Part shown: in pieces, positions 35,406 through 43,886 of the stretch
How positions within the stretch are numbered: the stretch's first letter is position 1
How the letters are laid out: each line of letters starts with the position of its first letter
Assembly: GCF_014203545.1 (NCBI RefSeq)
Contig: NZ_JACHJG010000011.1
Location: 205,532 to 269,531, forward strand
DNA from: Streptomyces netropsis
GTDB taxonomy: Bacteria; Actinomycetota; Actinomycetes; Streptomycetales; Streptomycetaceae
DNA length: 64,000 nucleotides
Direction of reading: 5' to 3'
Position numbers and translations under genes: made by a program
The notes under the pieces: model-generated
Told to the model about the DNA's origin: nothing
Seen by the model: only the letters and a program-made list of their open reading frames with translations
The model's database searches: none

Positions 35406-36178
35406 GTCAGTTCCGCGACCGGGTAGAGGAAGTCCTCGGTCAGACCGAGCTTGCGGGCGAGGGAGATGCTGGCGTGCTTGTCCTCGGCGCAGGTGATGAC
35501 GACTTCCAGGCCGTTCTTCGCGCTCCAGCGGGCCACTTCGGCGAGCAGCGCCGAGGGCAGTCCCCGGCCGCGGTAGTCGGGGTGTGCGAAGGTGCCCAGT
35601 TCGGCCAGGCCGCCGCCCACGACGCCATGCGCGTCGGCGACGATCTGCCCGTCCTTGCGAAACCCGAAGCCGATGGCGTGCTCGGCGTAGTCGGCGCCGG
35701 AGCCGAAGATGCTACGGGCCATCGGCGAGTCGAGCCGGTCGAAGAGGGCGGCGTCGATCCGGATGAGTTCGAAACCGTCCGGCAGCGCCTGCTCGGGGGC
35801 GCTCCATCCGGTACGCGGCTGGCTGAACTGCCGTCGCAGGGCCGGGGTGAAGCCGCTGTCGGCCGCTTGCTCGCCGATGCCCGGCTCGGGTGGATGGACG
35901 ATCTGCACCGGGCCGTGTCCCTCGAGGAGGGTACGGGCCTGATCGAAGAAGGCGCGGGTCAGGGTTCCTGCGGCGAAGCAGAAGGGAGAACGGGTGGCGA
36001 TCAGACACGCGACCACGACACCGTTCTCTTCGTGCACCCATACGCGGCCGGGTAATTTCTCGTCGAGAACGCCGTGCACGAATGCCAGATTCGGGTACTG
36101 CGGCCCGAATAACGGCTCCACGCGCGCGTAGTCCTCCTTAGCCAACTCGACCAGCACCGGGCGGTCCGCCTTTCTCAC
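35399..36178 (-). CDS. GNAT family N-acetyltransferase
   Basis: The 259-residue protein belongs to the longer GNAT group with a divergent first half and a C-terminal acetyl-CoA site (GTFAHPDYRGRGLPSALLAE, then EVVITCAEDKHASISLARKLG). It is the first gene of the GNAT / PLP-enzyme / TauD operon, and its stop overlaps the start of the PLP gene. An acetylation step on an amino-acid product, for protection or activation, is a reasonable inference. Confidence 0.88.
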   Translation of the reverse strand: MRKADRPVLVELAKEDYARVEPLFGPQYPNLAFVHGVLDEKLPGRVWVHEENGVVVACLIATRSPFCFAAGTLTRAFFDQARTLLEGHGPVQIVHPPEPGIGEQAADSGFTPALRRQFSQPRTGWSAPEQALPDGFELIRIDAALFDRLDSPMARSIFGSGADYAEHAIGFGFRKDGQIVADAHGVVGGGLAELGTFAHPDYRGRGLPSALLAEVARWSAKNGLEVVITCAEDKHASISLARKLGLTEDFLYPVAELTC

Positions 36179-36538
36179 GTCATACGCCGGGGATTCGTCA
36201 TTCCTGCGGCATGGCGGGGCGGCAGGGCAATTCAGCGTGCATCACGGCGACAGCCCCGCAACAGAATGCATCCGGTCATGATCGGCCCCTGGCGTCCGGA
36301 AACCGCCCTTGGGGAAGTCCGGGCCAGGGCACTGCCGTTACGTGACGGTCTGGACGGAGTTGGGCGGTGGCCGGCGACGCCTTCGTCGGGTGGCGCAGAC
36401 CACGGCGAACACGCGCGGATCGACGGACGTATCGCCGGGCACCGCGGGCTTCCTTGCCGCTGGTCCGCGCCCCAGGGGCCGCCGGGCCGCCGGGCGGTCA
36501 ACGCGCCCGGCGGCCCGTGCGGCAGCCCCGACCGTCCG
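36179..36538. other. Intergenic region upstream of the GNAT operon
   Basis: These 360 bases contain no convincing gene. They should hold the promoter of the GNAT operon and the terminator of the erythromycin-esterase gene (36484-36516); no clear -35/-10 pair could be picked out. Confidence 0.5.
36484..36516 (-). terminator. Terminator hairpin of esterase gene
   Basis: Perfect 13-bp arms (GGGCCGCCGGGCG and CGCCCGGCGGCCC) with a 7-base loop, 23 bp after the stop codon on the minus strand. Confidence 0.75.
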
Positions 36539-37921
36539 CTACTCCGGCTGCGGCACCGGCACGGACGCCCGCACCGTGTGCAGATGCACCACGACGTCGA
36601 AGGCACGGCCCAGCGCGAGCGGCGGCGTCGGCTGGTTGGGGTACCGGCCGGGGATGACGAACGTCGGACGCGCCGCGTCCAGCCAGCCGCCCACCGCCGG
36701 ATCACGGCGCGCCGCGCGCAGGTCGACGTAGAAATCGCGGTGACGCACCTTGTCGAGGGTGTACTCGTTGCTGCCGGGTGCGGCGGGACCGACGCTGTAG
36801 GTGCCCGCCTCGCCCGTCGCCGTCCTGGCGCGGTAGTCGCCGCCGTTCAGCGAGGTGCCGACGGCGAGGTAGGCGCGGCCCACGAGCTCGCGCAGGTCCG
36901 CGCCCATCGTGACCGGGTAGTACTCGGGCACCGCGGACTCGTAGGCGGCGTGCCCGTTGTGGGCCGAGACCACGATCCGCCCGCCGGTCTGCCGCTGCCA
37001 CCACACGGCGGTCTCGGCCATGGTCCGGTCGCGGTGGCGGCTCGCGGCCTTGGCCTGGGCCGGGTCGCTCCAGTCGACGGTGTACTCCGTGGCCATGTGC
37101 GAGATGACCCGGGCCTCCTGCAGCACCCAGGGGTCCTGCGTCCCGGCCTCGGACAGCAGCCGGTAGGCGGCCGCAGCGTCCTGCGCGATCGCCTTCCGTT
37201 CGGCGAGCGGCAGGGCGTTGTACGCCGCCATGCGCGTGGCCACCCCGGTGGGCAAGGCGCGCAGTGCGGCGTAGCGGCGGCGCAGTTCGGGCACGAGAGC
37301 GGGCTCGTTGCCCGCTGCCCAGGTGAGGATGCGCTCGTACTGCTCCGGTGCGGCGTCGGAGAAGTCCAGGCCCACGACACGGACGGGGCGCGCGCTGGTG
37401 CGGTTGTGCTCCCGCACCCAGCCGAACAGGTTCAGGAACTCCTCCGTGTTCAACAGGGAGTACCCGTCCTGGAACTCCTCACGCAGGATCTGCCGCAGGT
37501 CGCCCTCGCCGGTACGGACGTAGGCGTCGATCCGGGCGGCCGCCGACCAGCTGATCTCCATGGCGAAGGCGGAGAACCCCTCCCGCGTCACCAGCTGCCG
37601 GAGCAACCGGTCCTTCACGGTGAACAGTTCCTTCGAGCCGTGCGAGGCCTCGCCGATCCCGACGATGTCCGCCCCGCGCGTCATCGAGGCGAACGCGGCC
37701 AGGTCGGCCCCGGACCCGCCGGGCTCGGCGGTGCGCAACCGGTGGGCGTACCGCTCCAGTCCGGTCACCACATCGTGGTCCGAGGCCGAGAGGGCGGGGG
37801 ACCGACCGCCCTGAGGCCCGGCCGCTGTCGCGGTGGCGGAAACCGGGCCCAGGAATGCCGTCAGAGCGAGCGTCAGAGCCAACGCCCGTGCAACGGGTCG
37901 GCGTAAAGATGGGTGCGTCAT
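36539..37921 (-). CDS. Secreted erythromycin esterase family protein
   Basis: The 460-residue preprotein has a Sec signal (hydrophobic residues about 10-33, cleavage after an Ala-rich stretch). It then follows the Ere family: GIGEASHGSKE with the general-base His, FAMEISWSAAARID with the metal-independent Glu, VRVVGLDFSD, and SAHNGHAAY. Ere enzymes open macrolide lactones, but many environmental members do not, so resistance is not established. It is a single gene closed by a hairpin. Confidence 0.9.
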   Translation of the reverse strand: MTHPSLRRPVARALALTLALTAFLGPVSATATAAGPQGGRSPALSASDHDVVTGLERYAHRLRTAEPGGSGADLAAFASMTRGADIVGIGEASHGSKELFTVKDRLLRQLVTREGFSAFAMEISWSAAARIDAYVRTGEGDLRQILREEFQDGYSLLNTEEFLNLFGWVREHNRTSARPVRVVGLDFSDAAPEQYERILTWAAGNEPALVPELRRRYAALRALPTGVATRMAAYNALPLAERKAIAQDAAAAYRLLSEAGTQDPWVLQEARVISHMATEYTVDWSDPAQAKAASRHRDRTMAETAVWWQRQTGGRIVVSAHNGHAAYESAVPEYYPVTMGADLRELVGRAYLAVGTSLNGGDYRARTATGEAGTYSVGPAAPGSNEYTLDKVRHRDFYVDLRAARRDPAVGGWLDAARPTFVIPGRYPNQPTPPLALGRAFDVVVHLHTVRASVPVPQPE

Positions 37922-38038
37922 GCAGGGATGTTATCCAGGCCGCCGTCCGGGCTTATGTAGCCGGCACCCACCCACAGCACAGACGCTACGTACCCGCACC
38001 CCATCGATCCGCCGGCATCGTCTCCCTAGGCTTTCCTC

Positions 38039-38878
38039 ATGACCGGTCCCACACCCATTCCCCACAACGTCCCCCTCGACGTCTCTCTCAACGCCTTCGA
38101 TTTCGCGGGACGTAGCGCTGATTTCGCGGGGCGTACCGCTCTCGTCACCGGCGCCGCCAGTGGCATCGGCGCGGCCTGTGCCCTGCGGCTCGCCGCCGCC
38201 GGGGCGACGGTGCGCGCCCTGGACCTCGACGCCGCCGGCCTCGAGGCGCTCGGCCGGAGGACGGAGGGCCTGCCCGGAAGCGTCGAGGCCGTGGTGCTGG
38301 ACCTCAGCGACCTCGACGCGGCCGAGCATGCCGCGGTGGCAGGCACCGACATCCTCGTCAACAATGCCGGTATCCAACTGGTCTGCCCCATCGAGGACTT
38401 CCCGCCCGATGCCTTCCACCGGATCATCACCGTCATGCTGGAGGCCCCCTTCCGGCTGCTGCGGGGCGCTCTGCCGCACATGTACGCGCAGGGCTGGGGC
38501 CGGATCGTCAACATCTCCTCCGTCCACGGGCTGCGCGCGTCCGCCTACAAGTCCGCCTACGTGGCCGCCAAACACGGCCTCGAAGGACTCTCGAAGACCG
38601 CCGCCCTCGAAGGAGCGCCCCACGGCGTCACCTCCAACTGCGTGAGCCCCGGCTACGTGCGGACACCGCTGGTCGAGAAACAGCTCGCCGACCAGGCCGC
38701 CGCGCACTCCCTGCCCGTCGAGCGCGTTCTGACGGAGGTGCTGCTGGCTGGACAGGCACTCAAGCGGCTCATCGAACCGGAAGAGGTCGCCGAAGCCGTC
38801 GCCTACCTCTGCGGGCCGCATGCCTTCTCCATCACCGGCAGCACGCTGACCATGGACGGCGGATGGACCGCCCGTTGA
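38039..38878 (+). CDS. SDR family oxidoreductase, 3-hydroxybutyrate dehydrogenase-like
   Basis: The 279-residue protein is a classical short-chain dehydrogenase: TGAASGIG cofactor loop, NNAGIQ, catalytic Ser in NISSVHGL and the YxxxK pair in YVAAKHGLE. The segments GIQLVCPIEDFP and the C-terminal SITGSTLTMDGGWTAR are those of D-3-hydroxybutyrate dehydrogenases, which oxidise 3-hydroxybutyrate to acetoacetate with NAD. A 30-residue N-terminal extension precedes the domain. A PucR-type regulator and an MHS transporter follow. Confidence 0.88.
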   Translation: MTGPTPIPHNVPLDVSLNAFDFAGRSADFAGRTALVTGAASGIGAACALRLAAAGATVRALDLDAAGLEALGRRTEGLPGSVEAVVLDLSDLDAAEHAAVAGTDILVNNAGIQLVCPIEDFPPDAFHRIITVMLEAPFRLLRGALPHMYAQGWGRIVNISSVHGLRASAYKSAYVAAKHGLEGLSKTAALEGAPHGVTSNCVSPGYVRTPLVEKQLADQAAAHSLPVERVLTEVLLAGQALKRLIEPEEVAEAVAYLCGPHAFSITGSTLTMDGGWTAR

Positions 38879-38905
38879 CGGGCCGTCCGGGACCGGGTCG
38901 TCCGT

Positions 38906-38950
38906 GGACGGACCATCCGCGGACGGACCACCCGCGGACGGACCACCCGT
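38906..38950. repeat. Three tandem 15-bp repeats upstream of the PucR gene
   Basis: Three contiguous units read GGACGGACCATCCGC, GGACGGACCACCCGC and GGACGGACCACCCGT. They lie in the 110-bp gap before the regulator start and may be its own binding sites; this is inference. Confidence 0.55.
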
Positions 38951-38988
38951 CGTCGGGCCGTCCACCGTCCGGCGGTAAGCCTGTCCCC

Positions 38989-40902
38989 ATGTCCGACGAC
39001 CACACCGAAAGCCCCTTCGCCGCCTATCTCGCACTGCTCGCGGGCGGCGCGCCCGCCGACGCCTACGAACGGCCCGTCCTGCGCGCCCGCGCCGACGGGG
39101 AACCACCGGCCCGGCTCGCCGCCGTGGAGCGTGCCAAATTCCTCGCCCTGCGCGTGCGGGCCGAACTGGAGGACCGCAGACGACGCGAGGCCGAACTCTC
39201 GGCGCTCTTCGCCACCGCGCACGACCTGGCGGGGCTGCGCGACGTCGACGCGGTGCTGCAGGCCATCGTGCGACGCGCCCGTTCGCTGCTGGGCACCGAC
39301 GCCGCGTACCTCACCCTCCACGACGCCATCGCCGGAGACACCTATATGCGGGTCACCGACGGATCGGTCTCCGCACGCTTCCAGGAGCTGCGGCTGGGCA
39401 TGGGGGAGGGGCTGGGCGGGCTCGTCGCGCAGGCGGCACGCCCGTACGCCACCGACAGCTACCTGGACGACCCCCGCTTCCAACACACCACGGTCATCGA
39501 CTCGGGCGTGCGCGACGAAGGACTCGTCGCGATCCTGGGCGTCCCGCTCCAGCTCGGCAGCGGTGTCATCGGTGTCCTCTTCGCCGCCGACCGGCGCTCC
39601 CGGGTCTTCGACCGGCAGCAGATCGCCCTGCTCGCGTCCTTCGCCGCCCACGCGGCCATCGCCATCGACACCGCCAACCTCCTCGCGGAGACCCGCTCCG
39701 CGCTGGCCGAACTCGAAGCCGCCAACGAGATCATCCGCGACCGAAGCGCCGCGGTCGAGCGCGCGGCCGACATCCACGACCGGCTCACCGAACTCGTCCT
39801 GCGCGGCGGCGGAGTCCACGACGTCGCCGCCGCGGTCACCGAAGTCCTCGACGGACGCGTCGAGTTCCTCGAACCCGGCCACGGGCCCGCGTCCGCCGTG
39901 GAACGCTCCCGTGCCGAAGGGCGCGCCGTCCGCCAGGGAGACGACTGGATCGCGGCCGTATCCGCCGGCGACGAACTGCTCGGCGCCCTGCGCCTGCGTG
40001 ACCGCCCCGGCCTCGACCCCGTCGACCGGCGCACCCTGGAACGCGCCGCCATGGTCACGTCACTCCTGCAACTGGCACGCCGCTCGGCAGACGAAGCCGA
40101 ACAGCGTGTGCGCGGTGAACTCCTGGACGACCTGCTCGACGCCCCGGAGCGCGCCCCGCGCCTCCTGCGCGAACGCGCCGTACGCCTGCGCGCGGACCTC
40201 GACACACCCCACATCGTCCTTGCCGCCCGCATCGCGGACGAGCGTGCCGATGCCCTCGCCGACCGGCAGCGCCTGTGGTCCGCCGCCTCCCACCTGGCCG
40301 CCACCGGCCACGGCCTGGCCGTCGCCCGGGACGGAGGCGCCGTCCTGCTCCTGCCCCACGGCCCGAGCGACAGCGCCACGACGACCGCACGGAACACCGC
40401 ACGTCGCCTCAGGACGGCGGTCCACGCACCCGTCACCGTCGGTGCCTCCACGCCCGTCCCCGCACCGGCCGCCCGCCCCGGCGACGTCGCCACCGCCTAC
40501 GCCGAAGCCCGCCGCTGCCTGGACGTGCTGCACGCACTCGGCCGCGGCGGGGAGGGCGCGGCGGCCGAAGACTTCGGGTTCCTGGGCCTGCTGCTGACCG
40601 GGACGCACGGGGGAACCCACGTAGGGGAGTTCGTCACCCGGACGATAGGGCCCGTCGTCGACTACGACGCCCGCCGCGGCACCGCGCTCATCCGCACCCT
40701 CGACGCCTATTTCGCCGGCGGCATGAGCCCGGTCCGCACCAAGGACGCGCTGCACGTGCACGTCAACACCGTCGCGCAGCGGCTGGACCGAGTGGGCCGA
40801 CTCCTCGGCGCGGACTGGCAGTCACCCGCCCGCACCCTGGAGATCCAGCTCGCCCTGCGCCTGCACGGCCTCTCACCGACGCTCGGTGGCGGCAGCAGCT
40901 GA
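38989..40902 (+). CDS. GAF domain/PucR-type transcriptional regulator
   Basis: The 637-residue protein has an N-terminal region, a GAF domain (about 95-250; LLGTDAAYLTLHDAIAG, GVPLQLGSGVIGVLFAADRR-type strands), a short helical linker and a C-terminal PucR helix-turn-helix (LDAYFAGGMSPVRTKDALHV, then RLDRVGRLLGADW). Such regulators sense a metabolite and activate catabolic genes. The ATG at 38989 begins after the 15-bp repeats. Its 3' end overlaps the convergent transporter gene by 30 bp. It probably controls the hydroxybutyrate dehydrogenase and/or that transporter. Confidence 0.9.
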   Translation: MSDDHTESPFAAYLALLAGGAPADAYERPVLRARADGEPPARLAAVERAKFLALRVRAELEDRRRREAELSALFATAHDLAGLRDVDAVLQAIVRRARSLLGTDAAYLTLHDAIAGDTYMRVTDGSVSARFQELRLGMGEGLGGLVAQAARPYATDSYLDDPRFQHTTVIDSGVRDEGLVAILGVPLQLGSGVIGVLFAADRRSRVFDRQQIALLASFAAHAAIAIDTANLLAETRSALAELEAANEIIRDRSAAVERAADIHDRLTELVLRGGGVHDVAAAVTEVLDGRVEFLEPGHGPASAVERSRAEGRAVRQGDDWIAAVSAGDELLGALRLRDRPGLDPVDRRTLERAAMVTSLLQLARRSADEAEQRVRGELLDDLLDAPERAPRLLRERAVRLRADLDTPHIVLAARIADERADALADRQRLWSAASHLAATGHGLAVARDGGAVLLLPHGPSDSATTTARNTARRLRTAVHAPVTVGASTPVPAPAARPGDVATAYAEARRCLDVLHALGRGGEGAAAEDFGFLGLLLTGTHGGTHVGEFVTRTIGPVVDYDARRGTALIRTLDAYFAGGMSPVRTKDALHVHVNTVAQRLDRVGRLLGADWQSPARTLEIQLALRLHGLSPTLGGGSS

Positions 40903-42255
40903 AGGCGAACCCTGCCCGGCGGACTCCTCGGGGTTGTCTGCGAGATCGCGGTTCCGGGTCTCGCGGGCACATCCGACCGCGACGAGGGTGAGTAAAGCCG
41001 CGGCCATCACATACAGGGCGATCGGGGTCGCGCTGCCGTAGTCGGAGAGCAACGCAGTGGCGATCAGCGGAGCCGGGGCACCGGCGGCCACGGACGAGAA
41101 CTGGGCCCCGATCGACGCGCCCGAGTACCGCACCCGGGTCGCGAACATCTCGGAGAAGAACGCGGCCTGCGGTGCGTACATCGCACCGTGGAAGACCAGC
41201 CCCACTGTGACAGCGACGATCAGCGACGGGAACGACCCCCGGTCGACCAGCGCGAAGAACGGAAACGCCCAGGCCCCCACACCCGCGGCTCCCAACAAAT
41301 ACACGGGCCGCCGCCCGACCCGGTCCGACAGGGCACCCCACGCGGGGATGACCACGAAGTGCACGGCCGAGCCGATCAGAACGGCGTTGAGCGCACTCTG
41401 CTTGGACAACTGTGTCTGCTCGGTCGCGTACACGAGGATGAAGGCGGTGATGACGTAGTAACTGATGTTCTCCGCCATCCGCGCACCCATGGCGATCAGG
41501 ACGTCCCGCCACTGGTCACGCATGACGGCCACGAGCGGCATCCGCTCGGCGACGTCCCCCTGCTTCTCGTTCGCTTCCGCCCGGGCGAGCGCCGCCTTGA
41601 ACACGGGGGACTCGTCGACGGACAGCCGGATCCACAGCCCCACCATCACCAGCAGCCCCGACAACAGGAACGGCACCCGCCATCCCCACGACAGGAACGC
41701 CTCGTCCGACAACAAGGCTGTCAGCGCGGACAGCACCCCCGTGGCCAGCAACTGCCCGGCCGGCGCCCCGGTCTGCGGCCACGCAGCCCAGAACCCCCGC
41801 CGCCGCGCGTCCCCGTGCTCGGACACGAGCAGTACCGCACCACCCCACTCGCCCCCGAGCGCAAAACCCTGCACGAGCCGGAGAACGGTGAGCAGCACGG
41901 GCGCGAGGGCCCCGACCGTGGCATGAGTCGGCAGTACCCCTATGGCGCAGGTGGCACTCCCCATCATCAGCAGACTCACCACCAACAGCCGCTTACGCCC
42001 CAGCCGGTCACCGAAATGCCCGAACACCAACGCCCCGACCGGCCGCGCGGCGAACCCGACGGCGTAGGTCAGGAACGACAGCAACGTCCCGACCAGAGGA
42101 TCGGAGTCGGGGAAGAAGAGCTTGTTGAAGACGAGAGCGGCGGCGGAACCGTAGAGGAAGAAGTCGTACCACTCGATAGTGGTCCCGATGAGGCTCGCGA
42201 CGACGATTCTGGGGAGCGAGTTGGGAGTTGGTGTGCGTGGGGAGGGGCTGGCCAT
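40873..42255 (-). CDS. MFS transporter, metabolite:H+ symporter (MHS) family
   Basis: The 460-residue protein is a twelve-helix MHS member: GTTIEWYDFFLYG in helix 1, the motif-A loop GHFGDRLGRKRLL, and RLVQGFALGGEWGGAVLLVSEH in helix 4. MHS carriers import carboxylates, shikimate or betaine-type solutes. The ATG at 42255 has GGAAG 8 bases upstream; GTG/ATG codons at 42264 and 42261 are alternatives. With the 3-hydroxybutyrate dehydrogenase and PucR regulator next door, uptake of a hydroxy acid is a plausible role. Confidence 0.92.
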   Translation of the reverse strand: MASPSPRTPTPNSLPRIVVASLIGTTIEWYDFFLYGSAAALVFNKLFFPDSDPLVGTLLSFLTYAVGFAARPVGALVFGHFGDRLGRKRLLVVSLLMMGSATCAIGVLPTHATVGALAPVLLTVLRLVQGFALGGEWGGAVLLVSEHGDARRRGFWAAWPQTGAPAGQLLATGVLSALTALLSDEAFLSWGWRVPFLLSGLLVMVGLWIRLSVDESPVFKAALARAEANEKQGDVAERMPLVAVMRDQWRDVLIAMGARMAENISYYVITAFILVYATEQTQLSKQSALNAVLIGSAVHFVVIPAWGALSDRVGRRPVYLLGAAGVGAWAFPFFALVDRGSFPSLIVAVTVGLVFHGAMYAPQAAFFSEMFATRVRYSGASIGAQFSSVAAGAPAPLIATALLSDYGSATPIALYVMAAALLTLVAVGCARETRNRDLADNPEESAGQGSPSAAAATERR

Positions 42256-42447
42256 GGTCATCACTTCCGGGTGGGTGAGGGGCGCGCCATCGCGTCGCCA
42301 TACCGTAGGAAGATGCAGGTCAGGGGCCTATGTGGTGGGGGACCATACTTCGTGGGCGGGGTGTGAGGGCAGCGCCCATGAGGGGCTCTGCGGGCCCTGT
42401 AGATCACTCAACTCGATTTAGGAATTCGGCGCGGAATAATGTCGCGA

Positions 42448-42486
42448 TTGGGATGATCTGGCACTCGGGTGCTGACTCCCGTGCTG
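42448..42486 (+). repeat. 39-bp direct repeat, left copy
   Basis: TTGGGAT, 13 variable bases, then GGTGCTGACTCCCGTGCTG. The same arrangement with identical spacing recurs at 63848-63886; 30 of 39 positions agree. The two copies enclose the decayed, mobile-element-rich part of the window and could be island ends. Confidence 0.6.
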
Positions 42487-42554
42487 ACTTGGTGCTGACT
42501 AAAATCCCACGTCAGCACCCCTGGTCACCCCTCCCGTGCTGACTTGGTGCTGAC
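42469..42554. repeat. Cluster of six GTGCTGAC octamers
   Basis: GTGCTGAC occurs at 42469, 42481, 42492, 42536 and 42547, and inverted (GTCAGCAC) at 42511. A 24-bp unit starting CCCGTGCTGACTTGGTGCTG is repeated exactly at 42478-42501 and 42533-42556. Such clustered sites resemble recombinase arm sites; no integrase gene is present. Confidence 0.6.
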
Positions 42555-42571
42555 TACGCAGCGTTGAATTA

Positions 42572-43577
42572 GGCCAGGTTTCTCGGATCTCCTGACGTGG
42601 GTGGGGTGTTGGGGTCAGGTTTGTTGTATGGGCCGTGGGGATCTGACGAATGCGGAGTGGTACCGACTGGAGTCGTTCTTACCTCCTGGTGGTGTGCGTG
42701 GGGGCCGGTGGAGTGATCACCGCCGGGTGATCGACAGGGTGCTGTACCGGGTGCGGACGATCGTGCAGTGGCGGGACCTGCCGGAACGGTTCGGGCCCTG
42801 GGAGACCGTCTACAAGCGGCATCGCCACTGGTCAGCCGGTGGAACGTGGAGGATGCTGCTCTCGCGAATCCAGGCTGCCGAGGGCGCGATGGGCTCGATC
42901 GACTGGGACGTGTCGGTGGACTCCACCGTGGTGCGGGCTCACCAGCACGCCGCCGGCGCGAGGAAAGCACCACCCGCCGCAGCTCCTGAAAAAAGGGGGG
43001 CCGCCCGGGGGACGAACCAGGTCGATCCGGTGTTGCGGAAACTGGCTGTCCAGCTGGAGGAGGTGGTCCGATCGGTGAGTGTCTGGGACGTTCCCGTGGC
43101 GGCTTCACCACCAAAATCCACCTCGCGGCCGGCGGACGGTGCCGGCCCCTCGCTCTCGTCTTGACACCCGGGCACCACGGCGACGGACCCAACTCGAGCG
43201 CGTCCTCGGCCAAGTCGCGGTGCCCCGCAATGGAGTCGGAAGGCCTCGCACCCGCCCCGACCATGTCCTGGCGGACAAGGCCTACACGTCCCGGAAGAAC
43301 CGCGGCTACCTGCGACGACGCGGCATCCCGCACACCATCCCCGAACGCCCCGACCAGAAAAGACACCGGCAGAACCGAGGCTCCCGAGGCGGCCGGCCCA
43401 CCGGCTTCGACCGCGAGGCCTACAGGAAACGCAACACCGTCGAACGCGCCATCAACCGCCTCAAAGGCTTCCGCGCCGTCGCCACCCGCTACGAAAAACG
43501 CGCCTACACCTACCTCGGCACCGTCACACTCACAGCCCTCGCCATCTGGCTCCGAACATGATCCGAGAAACAGTGCC
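42572..43577 (+). mobile_element. IS5-family insertion sequence
   Basis: Terminal inverted repeats of about 18 bp are visible. The left end reads GGCCAGGTTTCTCGGATC and the right end is the complement of GGCACTGTTTCTCGGATC, with 15 of 18 matching. A TA dinucleotide borders both ends (42570-42571 and 43578-43579), the short duplication expected for the IS427-like part of the IS5 family. It encodes a DDE transposase in broken frames, and it has inserted directly beside the GTGCTGAC cluster. Confidence 0.85.
42628..43561 (+). pseudogene. IS5-family transposase, frameshifted
   Basis: The first part (42628 to about 43075) reads GRGDLTNAEWYRLESFLPPG at its start and includes the first catalytic Asp in SIDWDVSVDSTVVRAHQHA. 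The middle (FTTKIHLAAGGRCRPLALVL) lies in a second frame. The last part, with the second Asp (LADKAYTSRKNRGYL) and the catalytic Glu (RNTVERAINRLKGF), lies in a third. IS5 elements often use one programmed frameshift, but two are needed here, so the transposase is probably inactive unless supplied in trans. Confidence 0.8.
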
Positions 43578-43578
43578 T

Positions 43579-43886
43579 AGCCCCGTACCTGACCCTGCGG
43601 CGTCAGGTATCGAGCCCGACAGGACACGGCTGACCCGCACTTCCGCAGCGCAAGCCTTCCGCGCTCTGCATGCCAGCCAGCTCAGAGACCAGAGCCTGCC
43701 CCAGGCAGCTGAAGGTCGCGCCACCTTGGCGACGTACTGAGCACGGCGAGGCCGCGTCTGACTTCGCGGGCTGCTACGGGTTTTCGACGGGAAGCCCGTT
43801 CGTGTGAAATGGCTTGAACTTCGTCAGTTCAGCGCAGGGTAGGGGTGACCCTGAGGCCCCACGTGACACCCACGGATGGGGGCATC
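43579..43886. other. Intergenic region after the IS element
   Basis: No convincing gene. A 60-codon open frame here lacks any recognisable domain or ribosome site. The promoter of the glycine-rich protein should lie in the last 100 bases. Confidence 0.4.

Noticed and set aside
33420..35426. A 668-codon plus-strand frame across the TauD and PLP genes
   Set aside because: The minus-strand enzymes have complete active sites; the plus-strand translation is typical antisense sequence.
36266..37906. A 546-codon plus-strand frame opposite the erythromycin-esterase gene
   Set aside because: The secreted esterase on the minus strand explains the region fully, including signal peptide and catalytic motifs.
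36539..37921. Calling the Ere homologue a macrolide-resistance gene
   Set aside because: Family membership and a signal peptide do not show macrolide hydrolysis; many environmental members have other substrates.
43558..43740. A 60-codon frame right after the IS element
   Set aside because: No ribosome site, no domain, and its start lies in the IS inverted repeat.
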